Assembly: GCF_050589625.1 (NCBI RefSeq)
Contig: NZ_JBNGOP010000011.1
Location: 1-64,000 of the forward strand
DNA length: 64,000 nucleotides
From: Pelagihabitans sp947500445
Lineage (GTDB): Bacteria > Bacteroidota > Bacteroidia > Flavobacteriales > Flavobacteriaceae
Reading direction: 5' to 3'
Below, piece after piece: positions 24,401 through 35,600 of this stretch (its first letter is position 1; each line of letters begins with the position of its first letter). Both the position numbers and the translations under genes were made by a program. The notes beneath the pieces are model-generated. The model saw only the letters and a list, made by a program, of their open reading frames with translations, had not been told where the DNA came from and did no database searches.

Positions 24401-25614
24401 GCGTCCAGTAATTCAGTTATTACCTGTGTAGGACTATGCAACGTTCTATGGACCGGGCATTTGTCGGCAATTTCCAATATGCGCGCTTTTTGCGCATCAT
24501 CCAGATTACCTACCAGTTTGATGGCGCGTTGGAAGGTATCTATTTTTGAACTTTCCGATTCGCATGCCTCACAATCGGCAGCATGCGACTTTACGTAAGA
24601 CGTATGTACTTCAACGTTTTCTACCGGCCAACCTTTGCGTTTCGCATACATTTGTATGGTCATTGCGGTACAGGCCGAAAGTCCGGCCGATACGAATTCG
24701 TAGGGGGAGGGTCCGTAGTCGTTTCCCCCGACATCCAAAGGCTCATCGGCGGTTACATAATGGTTGCCGACCTTCATATTGGTGGTAAAACCATCTTCGG
24801 CATCCAAACTTGCCACTACATTATGTTTCGATTTAAGTACCGCTTTTTCCGGAGCGCTAATATAACGCTGTGCCCAGCCCGCGATAACCTGGCCCGCATA
24901 GAGCGAATCGGCCTTTTTCATCAGCAAGTGGTCGGCACCGTCCAAGGAAACAAAGCTTTTGGGGTGGTGCGCTGCCACATAAATTTCTTCGGCGTTCTTA
25001 ATGCCAACGGTATTGTCCTGAGGGGAATGGAGGATCAGTAACGGTTTTCTAAGCTTTTTAACCGTCTCTGGCAGCGATTTGGTTTTAAGGTCATCGAGAA
25101 ACTGTTTTTTAATGGTAAAATCGCGTCCGCTCAAATTGATGACCGCCTTCCCTTTTTTCTCGATTTCTTCCAAACCACTTTTTAAAAGATGTTGTACGTG
25201 GGTCGGGTCCGATGGGGCACCAATAGTGGCCATGGCCTTTACGGAAGCAATTTGTTCCGCGGCAAAAAGTACGGCGGCACCACCCAACGAATGCCCTACC
25301 AAAAGGCTAGGGGCTTGGTAGTGCGCTTTAAGAAAGTCGGCAGCGGCAACAAGATCCGTAACATTGCCCGAGAAGTTGGTATCGGCAAAATCTCCATCGC
25401 TTTCGCCAAGACCGGTAAAATCGAACCGTAGCAATCCAAAACCGCTTGCGGTCAGTGCTTTTGATATGTTCTTGATCGCCAGCAGGTTTTTGTTACAGGT
25501 AAAACAATGCGCGAAAATGGCAAAATTGTGCGGATGGCCATTGACCGGCATTTCTATTCTACCCACGAGGTTCTGTCCTTCCTTATTTGAAAAAGTAACT
25601 TTTTGTATGCCCAT
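24397..25614 (-). CDS. Alpha/beta hydrolase-OsmC fusion protein
   Basis: A 405-residue two-domain protein. Residues 1-255 form an alpha/beta hydrolase with nucleophile motif LLVGHSLGGAA, acid in LHSPQDNTV and His in DGADHLLM. Residues 265-405 form an OsmC/Ohr-like domain with the reactive cysteines in AGLSACTAMT and DKCPVHRTL. OsmC proteins reduce organic hydroperoxides. The fusion is known in Bacteroidota and Proteobacteria; how the two activities cooperate is unclear. The Cys-rich insert HAADCEACESESS looks metal-binding. The oxidative-stress theme is shared with oxyR and sodC elsewhere in the window. Confidence 0.9.
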   Translation of the reverse strand: MGIQKVTFSNKEGQNLVGRIEMPVNGHPHNFAIFAHCFTCNKNLLAIKNISKALTASGFGLLRFDFTGLGESDGDFADTNFSGNVTDLVAAADFLKAHYQAPSLLVGHSLGGAAVLFAAEQIASVKAMATIGAPSDPTHVQHLLKSGLEEIEKKGKAVINLSGRDFTIKKQFLDDLKTKSLPETVKKLRKPLLILHSPQDNTVGIKNAEEIYVAAHHPKSFVSLDGADHLLMKKADSLYAGQVIAGWAQRYISAPEKAVLKSKHNVVASLDAEDGFTTNMKVGNHYVTADEPLDVGGNDYGPSPYEFVSAGLSACTAMTIQMYAKRKGWPVENVEVHTSYVKSHAADCEACESESSKIDTFQRAIKLVGNLDDAQKARILEIADKCPVHRTLHSPTQVITELLDA

Positions 25615-25676
25615 ATGCGATGTTTAAAATATAAAATAAAAACCGGTTTTACGTATTGGTCCGTTGCTGGTCAATC

Positions 25677-26357
25677 TCATTTTTGTTTTCGAAAATCGGG
25701 ATTGTAAAAAACGGCGACCTGTAAGCGATCAAAGTTGGTATTGTTAAAATGATTTTTTAAATAGCCCGACTGTACACTCAAATTGTTGGTGACATGAATC
25801 CCGACCGCGGCGTACATCCGATTTTGTCCAAATACCTGATCCTGTAAATTCAAGAACACTTCATCATAAAAGTTAAGGAAAAAAGTGTCGGTTAGCGGCA
25901 AGGTAACCTGTACGCGATACCGGGCACGGTGTTGCACATCGGTATTGTTTTGGCCAAAGTTCAAAAAACGTTGCTCTAGCCGGTAACGATGCTCAAAAAG
26001 AAGCTCCCAAACCTTGTTTTTTAAGATCAGCTGTTCAAAAATACGATGTTCGGTTATATCTCGGTCACCGGCAAGTTCTTCAAAAGTGGGGTCGGTATCG
26101 ATAAAGGCATACCCCCCGGTAACGATAGCATTCGGGTCGATGTGATAGTTGAGCCCGGTGCGGAGCAACAATTGGTTGAAGTTCTCGCCTGTTTCATAAT
26201 ACCGCAACTGGCCCTCGGTATGGATGCTCAGTTTATCGGAAACACGATTTGTACCAAAATACATATGCCAAGAACCCAAGGCGTTCTCGCCTGAATCTTG
26301 GGCGACTAGCCCTGTAATACATAGCAATGAAGCTACGCAGATTACTATTTTTTTCAT
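25677..26357 (-). CDS. DUF2490 outer membrane protein
   Basis: A 226-residue protein with a cleavable signal peptide (MKKIVICVASLLCITGLVAQ) and alternating hydrophobic/polar beta-strand patterns ending in an aromatic-rich C-terminus (QVAVFYNPDFRKQK). The segments LGSWHMYFGTNRVSDKLSIHTEGQLRYYE and EHRYRLEQRFL match DUF2490, thought to be a beta-barrel. It lies 16 bases downstream of the S9 peptidase gene and is probably cotranscribed. Confidence 0.83.
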   Translation of the reverse strand: MKKIVICVASLLCITGLVAQDSGENALGSWHMYFGTNRVSDKLSIHTEGQLRYYETGENFNQLLLRTGLNYHIDPNAIVTGGYAFIDTDPTFEELAGDRDITEHRIFEQLILKNKVWELLFEHRYRLEQRFLNFGQNNTDVQHRARYRVQVTLPLTDTFFLNFYDEVFLNLQDQVFGQNRMYAAVGIHVTNNLSVQSGYLKNHFNNTNFDRLQVAVFYNPDFRKQK

Positions 26358-26373
26358 GAATTATCGTTACTTT

Positions 26374-28329
26374 TTATGGTTTGGTTTCCGGATCGGTCGT
26401 CATGGATTGTCCATCTTGTACCGGTTTTTCCTTCTCTTTTTTCAAATACCGGTCTAAAAATTCCAAAATTTTACTGTTGGCCTTGATCTGGTTCTCTTTC
26501 TTGACAAAACCATGTCCCTCATCCTCAAATAGTACATACTCCACTGGCACCCCGTTCGCTTTGACCCCGGCTACAATTTCATCGGATTCCACTTGGAGTA
26601 CCCTTGGATCTTTGGCACCCTGAAGTACGATCAACGGCTTGGTCACCTTGTCGGTATGGAACAATGGGGAAATAGCACGCAAACGTACTGAATCGGCACT
26701 ATTGGGGTCGCCCAACTCTAAATAGAGCGCTTCTTTTTGGGCCTCCCACCATGGTGGAATGCTCCGAAGGGTACGGATCCAATTGGTAACCCCGAAAAGG
26801 TTGACACCTACATCAAATTCCTCAGGGGCGTAGGTCAAGGCGGCCATGGTCATATAACCACCGTAGGAACCTCCTATGATTCCAATTTTATCGGGATTGA
26901 TCTCTTTCTGTTCCGCCAACCAATTTTTTCCTTCAATACAATCCTTAAGATCTTTGTCGCCATGGTTCAAGTCGTCCATTTTAAAAAAGCTCTTTCCATA
27001 TCCACTACTTCCCCTATTGTTGACGGCCAGTACCGCATAACCGTGGTTTACGACATATTGGAGCAGGGAATTGAAATTCTGTCGTGATTGTCCTCCAGGG
27101 CCGCCATGTACCCATACCAAGGCCGGTACCTTGTTGTCCGCGGTGGCTTGGTGTGGCTTATAATAAATAGCGGGGATTTCCAGGCCATCGAACGATTTGT
27201 ATCGAATTACTTCGGCATGCACCAAATCTTGTCCCTGGATCTCATTGTTCAGTACTTCTGTGAGTTTTGTTTGTTCCTTTGTTTCTAGATCATAGACATA
27301 AAGGTTCGACGGAGTATGGGAGCCGCCCGCATAAAACCGCATCGACTTTTCGTCCCTTGAGAATCCCACGTTGGTAATATCCATTCCGTCCAAAGCGGGT
27401 AGTTCGATGTTCTTCCCATTGGCGACATCCATCACCTCGATTACATTTTTTGCATCTTCGTTAATATAGGTAACCTGATAGGTGCCGTTTTCGGTAAAAT
27501 AACTTCCTAGAATGTCCCAGTCCCGCTGCATCACTTCTTCGACCGTTTTATCTGCGATACCATAGCGCATAAGCCTACTGAACTCCCCACCCTCGTCCGT
27601 GGTAAAGTAAACATATTTACCGTCCGGGGAAAAGTCCTCAGGGCTGTTTGCGCTTTGGTTCTGATTAATTTTGGTAAGGGACTTGTCCTCAATACCATAA
27701 AGAAACAAATCGGAATCGTTTGTATTTATGGGTTTGATCAACGTAAGGTATTTTTTGTCGTTCGAGAGCCCTCCTAGAAAATATCCTTCTTCGTTGGTAT
27801 AGACCAGTTTTTCCGAAAAATCCCTAATATCTATTTCATACAGGTCGGAATAACGATCGTCCCGTTTGTTAGAGGAAAATAGAAAACTACTTTTATTTTT
27901 TGTCCAACCATAAAAATTGGCCCTTTTTCCCTCATAGGGCGTCAAGTCCCGATGAGAACCGTCGAGGTCCCTTAAATAAATATGATAAATTTCATCGCCA
28001 TTACCATCCATACGGAAAAGCATGCGCTCGTCTTCGGGAAAATATGAAATCCCAAAAACGGAGGAACTGTCCGAAGCGGTAACGGGTTTCATTTCCCCGC
28101 CCTGGGCCGAAATCGTATACATATTGTAAATTCCTGAACGATTGCTCGAAACCAGTAACCGTGATTTATCGGGCGAAAAACTACCGCCACGGATGGCTTC
28201 GTTATCCATCATTTGTTCAATGGTGTAGGTTTTCATGGTTTCGGCAACGGTAGGTTCTACCGGTGTCTCTTTCTCCTTGCAACCCCAAACAATTACTGCC
28301 AAAAGGCAAACTACAATACGTTTTTTCAT
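26374..28329 (-). CDS. S9 family prolyl oligopeptidase-type lipoprotein
   Basis: A 651-residue serine peptidase of the S9C (acylaminoacyl/prolyl oligopeptidase) type. The lipobox ends VIVWGC (Cys17). Residues 40-380 form a WD40/PD40-like propeller. The C-terminal hydrolase has GGSYGGYMTM (nucleophile Ser), VLQGAKDPRV (Asp) and FEDEGHGF (His). It should cleave short peptides in the periplasm or at the surface. A Lys/Glu-rich tail follows the catalytic domain. It fits with several other peptidase genes in the window as part of peptide utilisation. Confidence 0.9.
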   Translation of the reverse strand: MKKRIVVCLLAVIVWGCKEKETPVEPTVAETMKTYTIEQMMDNEAIRGGSFSPDKSRLLVSSNRSGIYNMYTISAQGGEMKPVTASDSSSVFGISYFPEDERMLFRMDGNGDEIYHIYLRDLDGSHRDLTPYEGKRANFYGWTKNKSSFLFSSNKRDDRYSDLYEIDIRDFSEKLVYTNEEGYFLGGLSNDKKYLTLIKPINTNDSDLFLYGIEDKSLTKINQNQSANSPEDFSPDGKYVYFTTDEGGEFSRLMRYGIADKTVEEVMQRDWDILGSYFTENGTYQVTYINEDAKNVIEVMDVANGKNIELPALDGMDITNVGFSRDEKSMRFYAGGSHTPSNLYVYDLETKEQTKLTEVLNNEIQGQDLVHAEVIRYKSFDGLEIPAIYYKPHQATADNKVPALVWVHGGPGGQSRQNFNSLLQYVVNHGYAVLAVNNRGSSGYGKSFFKMDDLNHGDKDLKDCIEGKNWLAEQKEINPDKIGIIGGSYGGYMTMAALTYAPEEFDVGVNLFGVTNWIRTLRSIPPWWEAQKEALYLELGDPNSADSVRLRAISPLFHTDKVTKPLIVLQGAKDPRVLQVESDEIVAGVKANGVPVEYVLFEDEGHGFVKKENQIKANSKILEFLDRYLKKEKEKPVQDGQSMTTDPETKP

Positions 28330-28448
28330 GATGATTTATTTAATTGATGTTCTGTTTTTCCGAGGGAACATTTTTGAATGGACTTAAACTTCTTCTACGG
28401 CTAAAGCGTACGTTTCGTTTTTTGGGACGTCTAAAGGGATAAATCACG

Positions 28449-31400
28449 CTATTCTAAACGAAAGATTTTTACTTCTTTGAACGGGGAAACCGCGGATGCC
28501 TCTATTTGTTCTCGGTAGGTCTTCCATTTTTCTTCAAAAAAAGCGTTGGTTTTGGTCAAGGCTTTTTTTAGATCCTCCTGCGCATATTGTAACAGTTTCT
28601 TTTCGGTAGCGGTGATTCCGTTCGGTCGCGTAGCGCCATAATAACCGGCGTTTTGTAAGCGCTGGGTAACGGTCATCTCCGGATTTCGGGTAATTCCCTG
28701 CCGTTTGTCCTCCTTGCCAATGTACAAGGCGATGATGCTATCGATTTCTTTGGTCATCGTTTTTGACGCTTTTATCTGGTCCGCATATTGCTTTTTGTCC
28801 CGCTTCTTCAACGTTTTCTCGTAGTCGGCCGCGATTTCCTTACTGTCGACAAGTTGCTTTAGGGCATCGGCCGCGGTCTGTGTCATTTGGTGTACTTTTT
28901 CCGAGTAATCGTAGGCCTCGTTTATAGCCGTTTCGGAGACCCGGAGTCTCGGGTCGGTCTTCACTTCAATAACGGTTTCGGACTTCTTTTCTCCGAACAA
29001 GGCCTCAATGGTGTACTTCCCCGGTTTTACGGCCTTACCACCGCGTTCGCTTTTATCGGTACTTGGTTTGCGCGCCAGACGATCCGGGCCTTTTTCATCC
29101 ATTTCCCAATAAATACGATGAAAACCGGCTTTTTCAGGGGTCTTGTACTTTAAGGTCCGGATCAAACGGTCACCGTCATAAAAATTGAACTGTATGGAGT
29201 CCTTTTTCTGTACCCCGGTTCTGGAATCTTCTTTTTTGTCGGCAGCGTCGGTATCTGTCGTTGTGCTATCTTTCGCTGTTTTTTCGGCGGCATCACCTTC
29301 TTTATCGTCTTGGGCTTCTTTTTTCTTTCCTTCTTTTATGTAGTAGGTGATCATGGCCCCTTCTTTCCTATTGGTGCCGTTGTACAGGGCGTCGCCGCCA
29401 AAACGGCTTCCGGTAGGCTGTTGGTAAGCCGCCTGATAAGCGATGGGAGGTGTGAATAGCCTAATTTCTTCCTGTAGGGTTTCCATATTGGAAGCCAACT
29501 TGCGCAGTGGACGAATATCGTCCAATACCCAGGCGGCACGCCCGAACGTTCCGATAACCAGATCGTGTTCCCTGGGTTGGATCACCAGATCCTTGGTGGA
29601 AACCGTCGGGAAACCTTCTGTCCACTTTTGCCAAGAGTTTGCCGCATCGAAAGAAATATAAAGACCATCGTCGGTTCCTAAAAAGAGAAGGTTAGCGTTT
29701 TCGATATCCTCCACTATGGATAACGTATAACTGCTTACGTCCCCTTCGTCAACGATACGTTCCCAGGTCTGTCCATAGTTCGTGGTTCGGTAGGCATATG
29801 GGGTATAATTGAAGCGGCGGTAGTCGTTCGCGACCAAAAGTGCTTCCCCTTTCTTTTTATTGGAGGCCTTTATTTGAGTGATCCAACTACCGGCGGGCAA
29901 CCCCTTAATATTTTTGGTAACCTCTACCCAGTCATTGCCCCCTGTGGTGGTATAATGTACCCTGCCATCATCGGAGGCGGTCCAAAGCATGTCTTTTTCC
30001 AGGGGAGAGGGTTCTATTACCAATAGGGTGCAATGGTTTTCCGCACCGGTGGCATCCATGGTAAGTCCACCACTTTCACTTTGTTTTTGTTTGTTGGCAT
30101 CGTTCGTGGTCAGGTCCGGTGAAATTACCTGCCAGGTGAGCCCTTTATCGGTGCTTTTATGTACGAATTGGCTCCCAAAATAAACCGTACCGTTGTCAAA
30201 AGGGTCTTGGCCTATTGCGGCGTTCCAATTAAAACGGAGCTTGGTTTCGGCATCTGGTGGTGTGGGCCGTACCAAATAATTGTTTCCCGTTTTCCAATCG
30301 TACCGGGACACGAACCCCTGTTGGCTCATCGCATAGCCAAACTGGTTGTTATCAAGGTCGGGTACCACGTCAAAACCATCACCAAAGGCAATTTCCTGCC
30401 AATAACTGTTGCGGATACCCTGGGCGCGCCAAACGTAGGCCGGGCCTCGCCACGAGCCATTATCCTGCATTCCGCCATACACATTGTACGGAAACTCGTT
30501 GTCTACATTGATATGGTAAAATTGTGCTACCGGAATGTTTCCGATGAACCGCCACGATTTGCCCCCATCTTTAGTGATGTTTACGCCGCCATCGTTCCCG
30601 TCCATCATAAACTGACCGTTTTTTGGGTGTATCCACCACGCATGGTGATCGGGATGAACACCATTGTCCACTCCGTAAGCCGGCATTAACTGTGTGAAAT
30701 TTTTACCACCGTCCTCCGAAACGTTCACATAGGTGAATACGGAATATACCCTGTTCTCATTTCCAGGGTCGACATAAATTTCGGAATAGTAGAACGGGCG
30801 ATTGCCGATATCGCTTTTATCGTTGATTTTTTTCCATTTAAAACCACCGTCCACCGATTTGTAGAGTGCATTTTTTTTGGCTTCGATCAGCGCATACACC
30901 ACATTGGTCTTACCTGGAGCGATGGCGATACCGATGCGGCCCAATTCGCCTTTCGGAAGCCCGTCTTCATCCGTCAGTTTTTTCCAATTTTCACCACCGT
31001 CATGGGTCATATAAAGGCCGCTCCCTTCTCCTCCGGATTTAAAGAACCAGGGGTCCCGTTTGTGTTCCCATAGGGCCGCGATCAATTTGTTGGGATTGTT
31101 CGGATCCATTACCAGATCGGCAACACCGGTGCTGTTGTTTGCGAAAAGTATTTTTTTCCAGGTGTTACCACCATCGGTCGTTTTAAAGACCCCTCTTTCC
31201 GGGTGCTCGCCCCAAGGCGATCCGATCGCGCCTACATAAACCGTATTCGGATCGGTAGGGTCGATTTTTATCCTATGGATATGACGGGTCTTTTCAAGGC
31301 CCATGGCCTGCCATGATTTCCCACCGTCCAGGGATTTATAAATACCATAACCACCGTTCAAACTGTTTCTTGGGTTGCCCTCTCCGGTACCGACCCACAA

Positions 31401-31700
31401 TACCGAAGGGTTGCTTTGCTGAATGGCGATTGCCCCGACAGAGGCGGTAACTTCCTCATCAAAAATAGGTTTCCATTGAATTCCCCCAGAAGTGGACTTC
31501 CATAACCCACCCGAGGCAGTGCCCACATAAATTTCGTCCGGATCGTCATGCACGACATCGATTGCGGTAACACGACCGCTCATACCACCGGGACCTATGT
31601 TACGGGGCGTCATGTCCTGAAGGAGGTCCATGTCAAATTTTTGGGAAAATAGGGAGAACGATGCCAAGAGCATCACGGCAAGAAGCGGAGTATTTTTCAA
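28449..31700 (-). CDS. Sortilin/BNR-repeat beta-propeller secreted protein
   Basis: A 1083-residue exported protein with signal peptide MKNTPLLAVMLLASFSLFSQ. At least seven Asp-box repeats are visible (for example SLDGGKSWQ, TTDGGNTWKK, THDGGENWKK, SEDGGKNFT, TKDGGKSWRF, STDKGLTWQ), forming one or two propellers as in sortilin/VPS10 and GH74-type proteins. A disordered, Lys/Asp/Thr-rich linker occurs near residues 795-840. The final 200 residues are helical. Bacteroidota members are annotated as glycosyl hydrolase or VPS10 domain protein, but I see no identifiable catalytic pair. Function unknown. Confidence 0.82.
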   Translation of the reverse strand: MKNTPLLAVMLLASFSLFSQKFDMDLLQDMTPRNIGPGGMSGRVTAIDVVHDDPDEIYVGTASGGLWKSTSGGIQWKPIFDEEVTASVGAIAIQQSNPSVLWVGTGEGNPRNSLNGGYGIYKSLDGGKSWQAMGLEKTRHIHRIKIDPTDPNTVYVGAIGSPWGEHPERGVFKTTDGGNTWKKILFANNSTGVADLVMDPNNPNKLIAALWEHKRDPWFFKSGGEGSGLYMTHDGGENWKKLTDEDGLPKGELGRIGIAIAPGKTNVVYALIEAKKNALYKSVDGGFKWKKINDKSDIGNRPFYYSEIYVDPGNENRVYSVFTYVNVSEDGGKNFTQLMPAYGVDNGVHPDHHAWWIHPKNGQFMMDGNDGGVNITKDGGKSWRFIGNIPVAQFYHINVDNEFPYNVYGGMQDNGSWRGPAYVWRAQGIRNSYWQEIAFGDGFDVVPDLDNNQFGYAMSQQGFVSRYDWKTGNNYLVRPTPPDAETKLRFNWNAAIGQDPFDNGTVYFGSQFVHKSTDKGLTWQVISPDLTTNDANKQKQSESGGLTMDATGAENHCTLLVIEPSPLEKDMLWTASDDGRVHYTTTGGNDWVEVTKNIKGLPAGSWITQIKASNKKKGEALLVANDYRRFNYTPYAYRTTNYGQTWERIVDEGDVSSYTLSIVEDIENANLLFLGTDDGLYISFDAANSWQKWTEGFPTVSTKDLVIQPREHDLVIGTFGRAAWVLDDIRPLRKLASNMETLQEEIRLFTPPIAYQAAYQQPTGSRFGGDALYNGTNRKEGAMITYYIKEGKKKEAQDDKEGDAAEKTAKDSTTTDTDAADKKEDSRTGVQKKDSIQFNFYDGDRLIRTLKYKTPEKAGFHRIYWEMDEKGPDRLARKPSTDKSERGGKAVKPGKYTIEALFGEKKSETVIEVKTDPRLRVSETAINEAYDYSEKVHQMTQTAADALKQLVDSKEIAADYEKTLKKRDKKQYADQIKASKTMTKEIDSIIALYIGKEDKRQGITRNPEMTVTQRLQNAGYYGATRPNGITATEKKLLQYAQEDLKKALTKTNAFFEEKWKTYREQIEASAVSPFKEVKIFRLE

Positions 31701-31946
31701 ATTTTCGTTTTTGGGTCAACGGAAAAACAATAAAAAAGTGGGCCAGAATAGGTGCCGCCCACATGTATTTTTTATCGTCGTTACCGTAATTATTAGTCTG
31801 TCTAAATATACCAAAAACTTTAACGGTATTTCTTAAGGAGTTGTTAAGGGAAGCTCCTTTTTACGCACTGCTTTTTTTGTTAAATCGTGTGCCGAACAAT
31901 CTCCTAAAAAGGGATATGCGCCAGAAACGGAAGTTCAGCTTGAAAA

Positions 31947-32564
31947 TCATTTTGGACGGTCCGTTGAACGTCTTTGGAATATGCCGAACAATTCATTTCC
32001 CTGCCGTGGTGCTATAGAGTTGTAGCATCGTTCGAATACGATGGGATGAAAAAAGGGCTCCAAATGGGTTAAATATGCTGTTTTCGTGCCTCCAAAGGGT
32101 CGTTTTTCCATGTCTCCGGTCAATGGAAAGTCGAACCAGAGTCCGACCAATTTTCCGTTTTCGATGAGCAGCTCGTGCATCTTTTTTGCGTAGGCATTCC
32201 TATTGGTTTTGGTAGGCACGAAGGAACAGAAAAAAGTTTGCTCCAAAACAAGCGCATAGGTGCCCTGATGGTCGAAAAAGTTTTCTTGTAAAAGCTGGTC
32301 TTTTGGAAAATCGGGATTGCGTTTCGAAAACGCCAGCAAGGGCGTTTGGGATACGTCTAATACGAATACGTGCTTAAAACCTTTTTTCCAAAGGTATTCC
32401 GCCTCGTATGCGTTTCCCGCTCCCGGTATTAAGATCTTGCATTCGGTGTCCCACAATTGGTCAATATACGTTTTTAAAGGGGTAGAGGGGCTGCCAATAT
32501 CCCATCCTGTTCGTTCCTCTTTATAGCGTTGTGTCCAGTAATAGGCCTCGGTATCCTGTTGCAT
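31947..32564 (-). CDS. TPMT-family SAM-dependent methyltransferase
   Basis: A 205-residue class I methyltransferase. The opening YWTQRYKEERTGWDIGSPSTPL and the SAM-binding loop ILIPGAGNAYEAEYL, followed by VFVLDVSQTPL, match the thiopurine S-methyltransferase family. It likely methylates sulfur, selenium or similar soft nucleophiles; the true substrate is unknown. It is cytoplasmic, monocistronic and divergent from the tricorn-like protease. Confidence 0.85.
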   Translation of the reverse strand: MQQDTEAYYWTQRYKEERTGWDIGSPSTPLKTYIDQLWDTECKILIPGAGNAYEAEYLWKKGFKHVFVLDVSQTPLLAFSKRNPDFPKDQLLQENFFDHQGTYALVLEQTFFCSFVPTKTNRNAYAKKMHELLIENGKLVGLWFDFPLTGDMEKRPFGGTKTAYLTHLEPFFHPIVFERCYNSIAPRQGNELFGIFQRRSTDRPK

Positions 32565-32667
32565 GGATATTATGTTTGTAAAGCGTTCTTAAATATATCA
32601 AAAATACAAAAGACGATCGTGGGGCTTTTCTTATCTTGGCGCTTTTTCATTTTAGCACCGACCACCT

Positions 32668-35600
32668 ATGACCAAAGGAACGTTTTTCTCCATTCTTTTT
32701 CTACTCACTTTTGTTGCTTTCGGGCAAATACGGCCCAAATGGGCACGATACCCATCGTTATCCCCGGACGGAACCGTAATCGCGTTCACCTACAAGGGAA
32801 ACATCTTTCGCGTATCTTCGGAAGGCGGTACCGCGACCCAGCTTACGTTTCATGAAGCGCACGATAATAGGGTCGTGTGGAGCAAGGATGGAAATTCGTT
32901 GGCTTTTGCCTCGGACCGTTATGGTAATTTTGATGTTTTTGTAATGGATGCCAAGGGTGGTCGCGCAACACGGCTCACCTTTCATAGTGCGGATGAAAGT
33001 CCCTATACGTTTTCCGCGGATGGCGGCGCCGTTCTTTTTGGTGCTGTCCGTCAGGACCATGTATTGCATCGCCAATTTCCGGTTGCGGAACAGCCCGAAC
33101 TCTATCAGGTGCCAGTGTCCGGTGGGCGTGTGACACAGGTGTGGTCCATTCCGGCAGAAGACGTACAAATTGCCCCCGACGGTACCCAAATGGTATATCA
33201 CGATTTAAAAGGGTACGAGAACGAATTTCGAAAACACCATGTTTCTGCCATAACAAGGGATCTTTGGAAGTACGATTTGGCCACGGATACCCATACCATG
33301 ATTTCCAAGTTCAAAGGGGAGGACCGAAACCCGGTTTACGGTAAGGATGGAAAAACCATTTTTTATTTGAGTGAAGCCTCGGGTACGTTTAATGTGCACC
33401 AAATAGATTTGGCCAAACCCGAAACGTCGGAACAGCTTACCGCTTTTAAAACACATCCGATACGTTCTTTAAGTTCCGGAAACGGTCGGTTGGCCTTTTC
33501 TTATCATGGAGAGCTCTATGTGATGGAAGAAGCTGGAGCGCCTAAAAAGGTGATCATCGACATACGCACCCAGGATGTTGGCAATACGGATGCCTTTTTG
33601 TCGGTCAATGGTAATGTTCAGGAGATGGATATTGCGCCCGATGGAAAACAGATCGCTTTTATCTCGCGGGGCGAGGTATTTGTTACCGCTGTAGACGGTG
33701 CCCTTACCAAACGCCTTACTGATACACCCGAACAGGAACGTTTTGTGAAATTTACTCCCGATGGTAAAGCCGTTACCTATTCTAGCGAACGAAATGGAAG
33801 ATGGGGAATTTACAAAACCGAAATCGTACGAAAGGAAGAACCCTATCTATTTGCCGCTACGTTGCTCAATGAAGTACCGATACTTAAGAACGATAAGGCC
33901 AATTATCTGGCGGAATTTTCACCCGACGGAACGTCAATGGCCTATATCGAGGACAGGAGGACCCTAAAAGTGATGGACCTTACCACCAAAGAGACTAAAA
34001 CCCTTTTGACGCCAAACGATCTCTATCATTTTTCCGATGGGGACCAATATTTCAGATGGAGCCCGGATAGCAAATGGCTATTGGTGGAATGGGGGGCTAC
34101 CCTGAGCAATTACGAAATATTAGTATTGTCCGCCGACGGAAAAAAACGTGTGAACCTTACCGATAGCGGTTATTATGATCTGGCCCCGAAATGGGTGAAC
34201 GGGGGAAAGCAAATGATATGGTTCGGGAACCGCAACGGGCTTAAAAGTTACGCGACCAGCGGCCGTCTTCAGTTTGATGTATACAGCATGTTTTTTTCAA
34301 AGGATGCCTGGGACGAGTTCAATATGGACAAGGAGGAGTATGATCTTAAAAAATTGATCGAAAAGGACAAAAAGAAGGAAAAAGAGTCCGATGAGAAGAA
34401 AAAAGACGAGAAAAAGGGGAAGAAGGGGACAAAAGCAAAAGTAACACCGATTACTTTCGATTGGGAGGATATGAAGGAACGCAAGAAGCGACTCACCATA
34501 CATTCCGCGTTTTTGAGCGATGCCGTACTTTCAAAAGATGGTGAACACCTGTACTATTTAGCGCGTTTTGAAAAGGACCTAAATTTATGGGAAACGGAAT
34601 TACGCACCAAAGAAACAAAAATGCTGGTGCCCCTTGGGGCAAAATCGGCAAGTTTGCAGTGGGATTCCGATCAAGAAAACTTGTACATACTCTCCGATGG
34701 AAAAATAGCGAAAGTCGATACGAAAGGTAAAAAAACGGAACCTGTAAAAATAAAAGCGGAAATGCAATTTAGCAGTACCGCCGAGCGGAAGTACATGTTC
34801 GAGCACATATGGTCGCGCACCAACGGAATTTTTTACCATTCCAATTTTCATGGGATCGATTGGCCGAAAATGCGCACGGCTTATGAAGACCGTGTAGCTC
34901 ATGTCGGGAATTCCGTGGAATTTGCGGAGTTGGTTTCCGAAATGTTGGGCGAACTGAACGTTTCCCATGCCGGTTCCGGTTACAACAGTACTATACCGAA
35001 CGAGGATAAAACCGCTTCCTTGGGCATTTTTAGGGACTACGATTATAGCGGTAACGGTATAAAGGTAGTAGAGATCATCAAGGGAGGCCCTTTGGACAAG
35101 AGCGGCGTTTCCGTTACCCCGGGCGACATCATCGAAAAAATAGATGGGGAAGTACTGCTTCCTTCTAGGGATGTTGCCGCATATTTGAATAGAAAGGCGG
35201 GTAGGTTTACGCTTATAGAGGTGTTGGATGCTAAAGGAAAACGTACCCAGTATACCGTAAAACCGATATCCTTGCGGGAAGAAAACCGATTGCTATACAA
35301 ACGATGGGTAAAAAAGAACGAAGAAGAGGTCGCCCTTAAAAGTAAGGGACAATTGGGCTATGTACATATTCCCGGTATGAGCGACGGCCCCTATCGTACC
35401 ATTTACGAGCGTATGATGGGAAAATTTAACGGGACGAAGGGCGTTATCGTGGACACCCGTTTTAATGGTGGTGGCGATTTGGTGGCCGATTTGGCCATGT
35501 TTTTTACGGGGGAACCGTTTCTTTCCTATGAGACCGAAGCCCGAAAAGTAGGAGGGGAACCCACGGCAAGGTGGACAAAACCTACCTTGGCGCTGTTCAA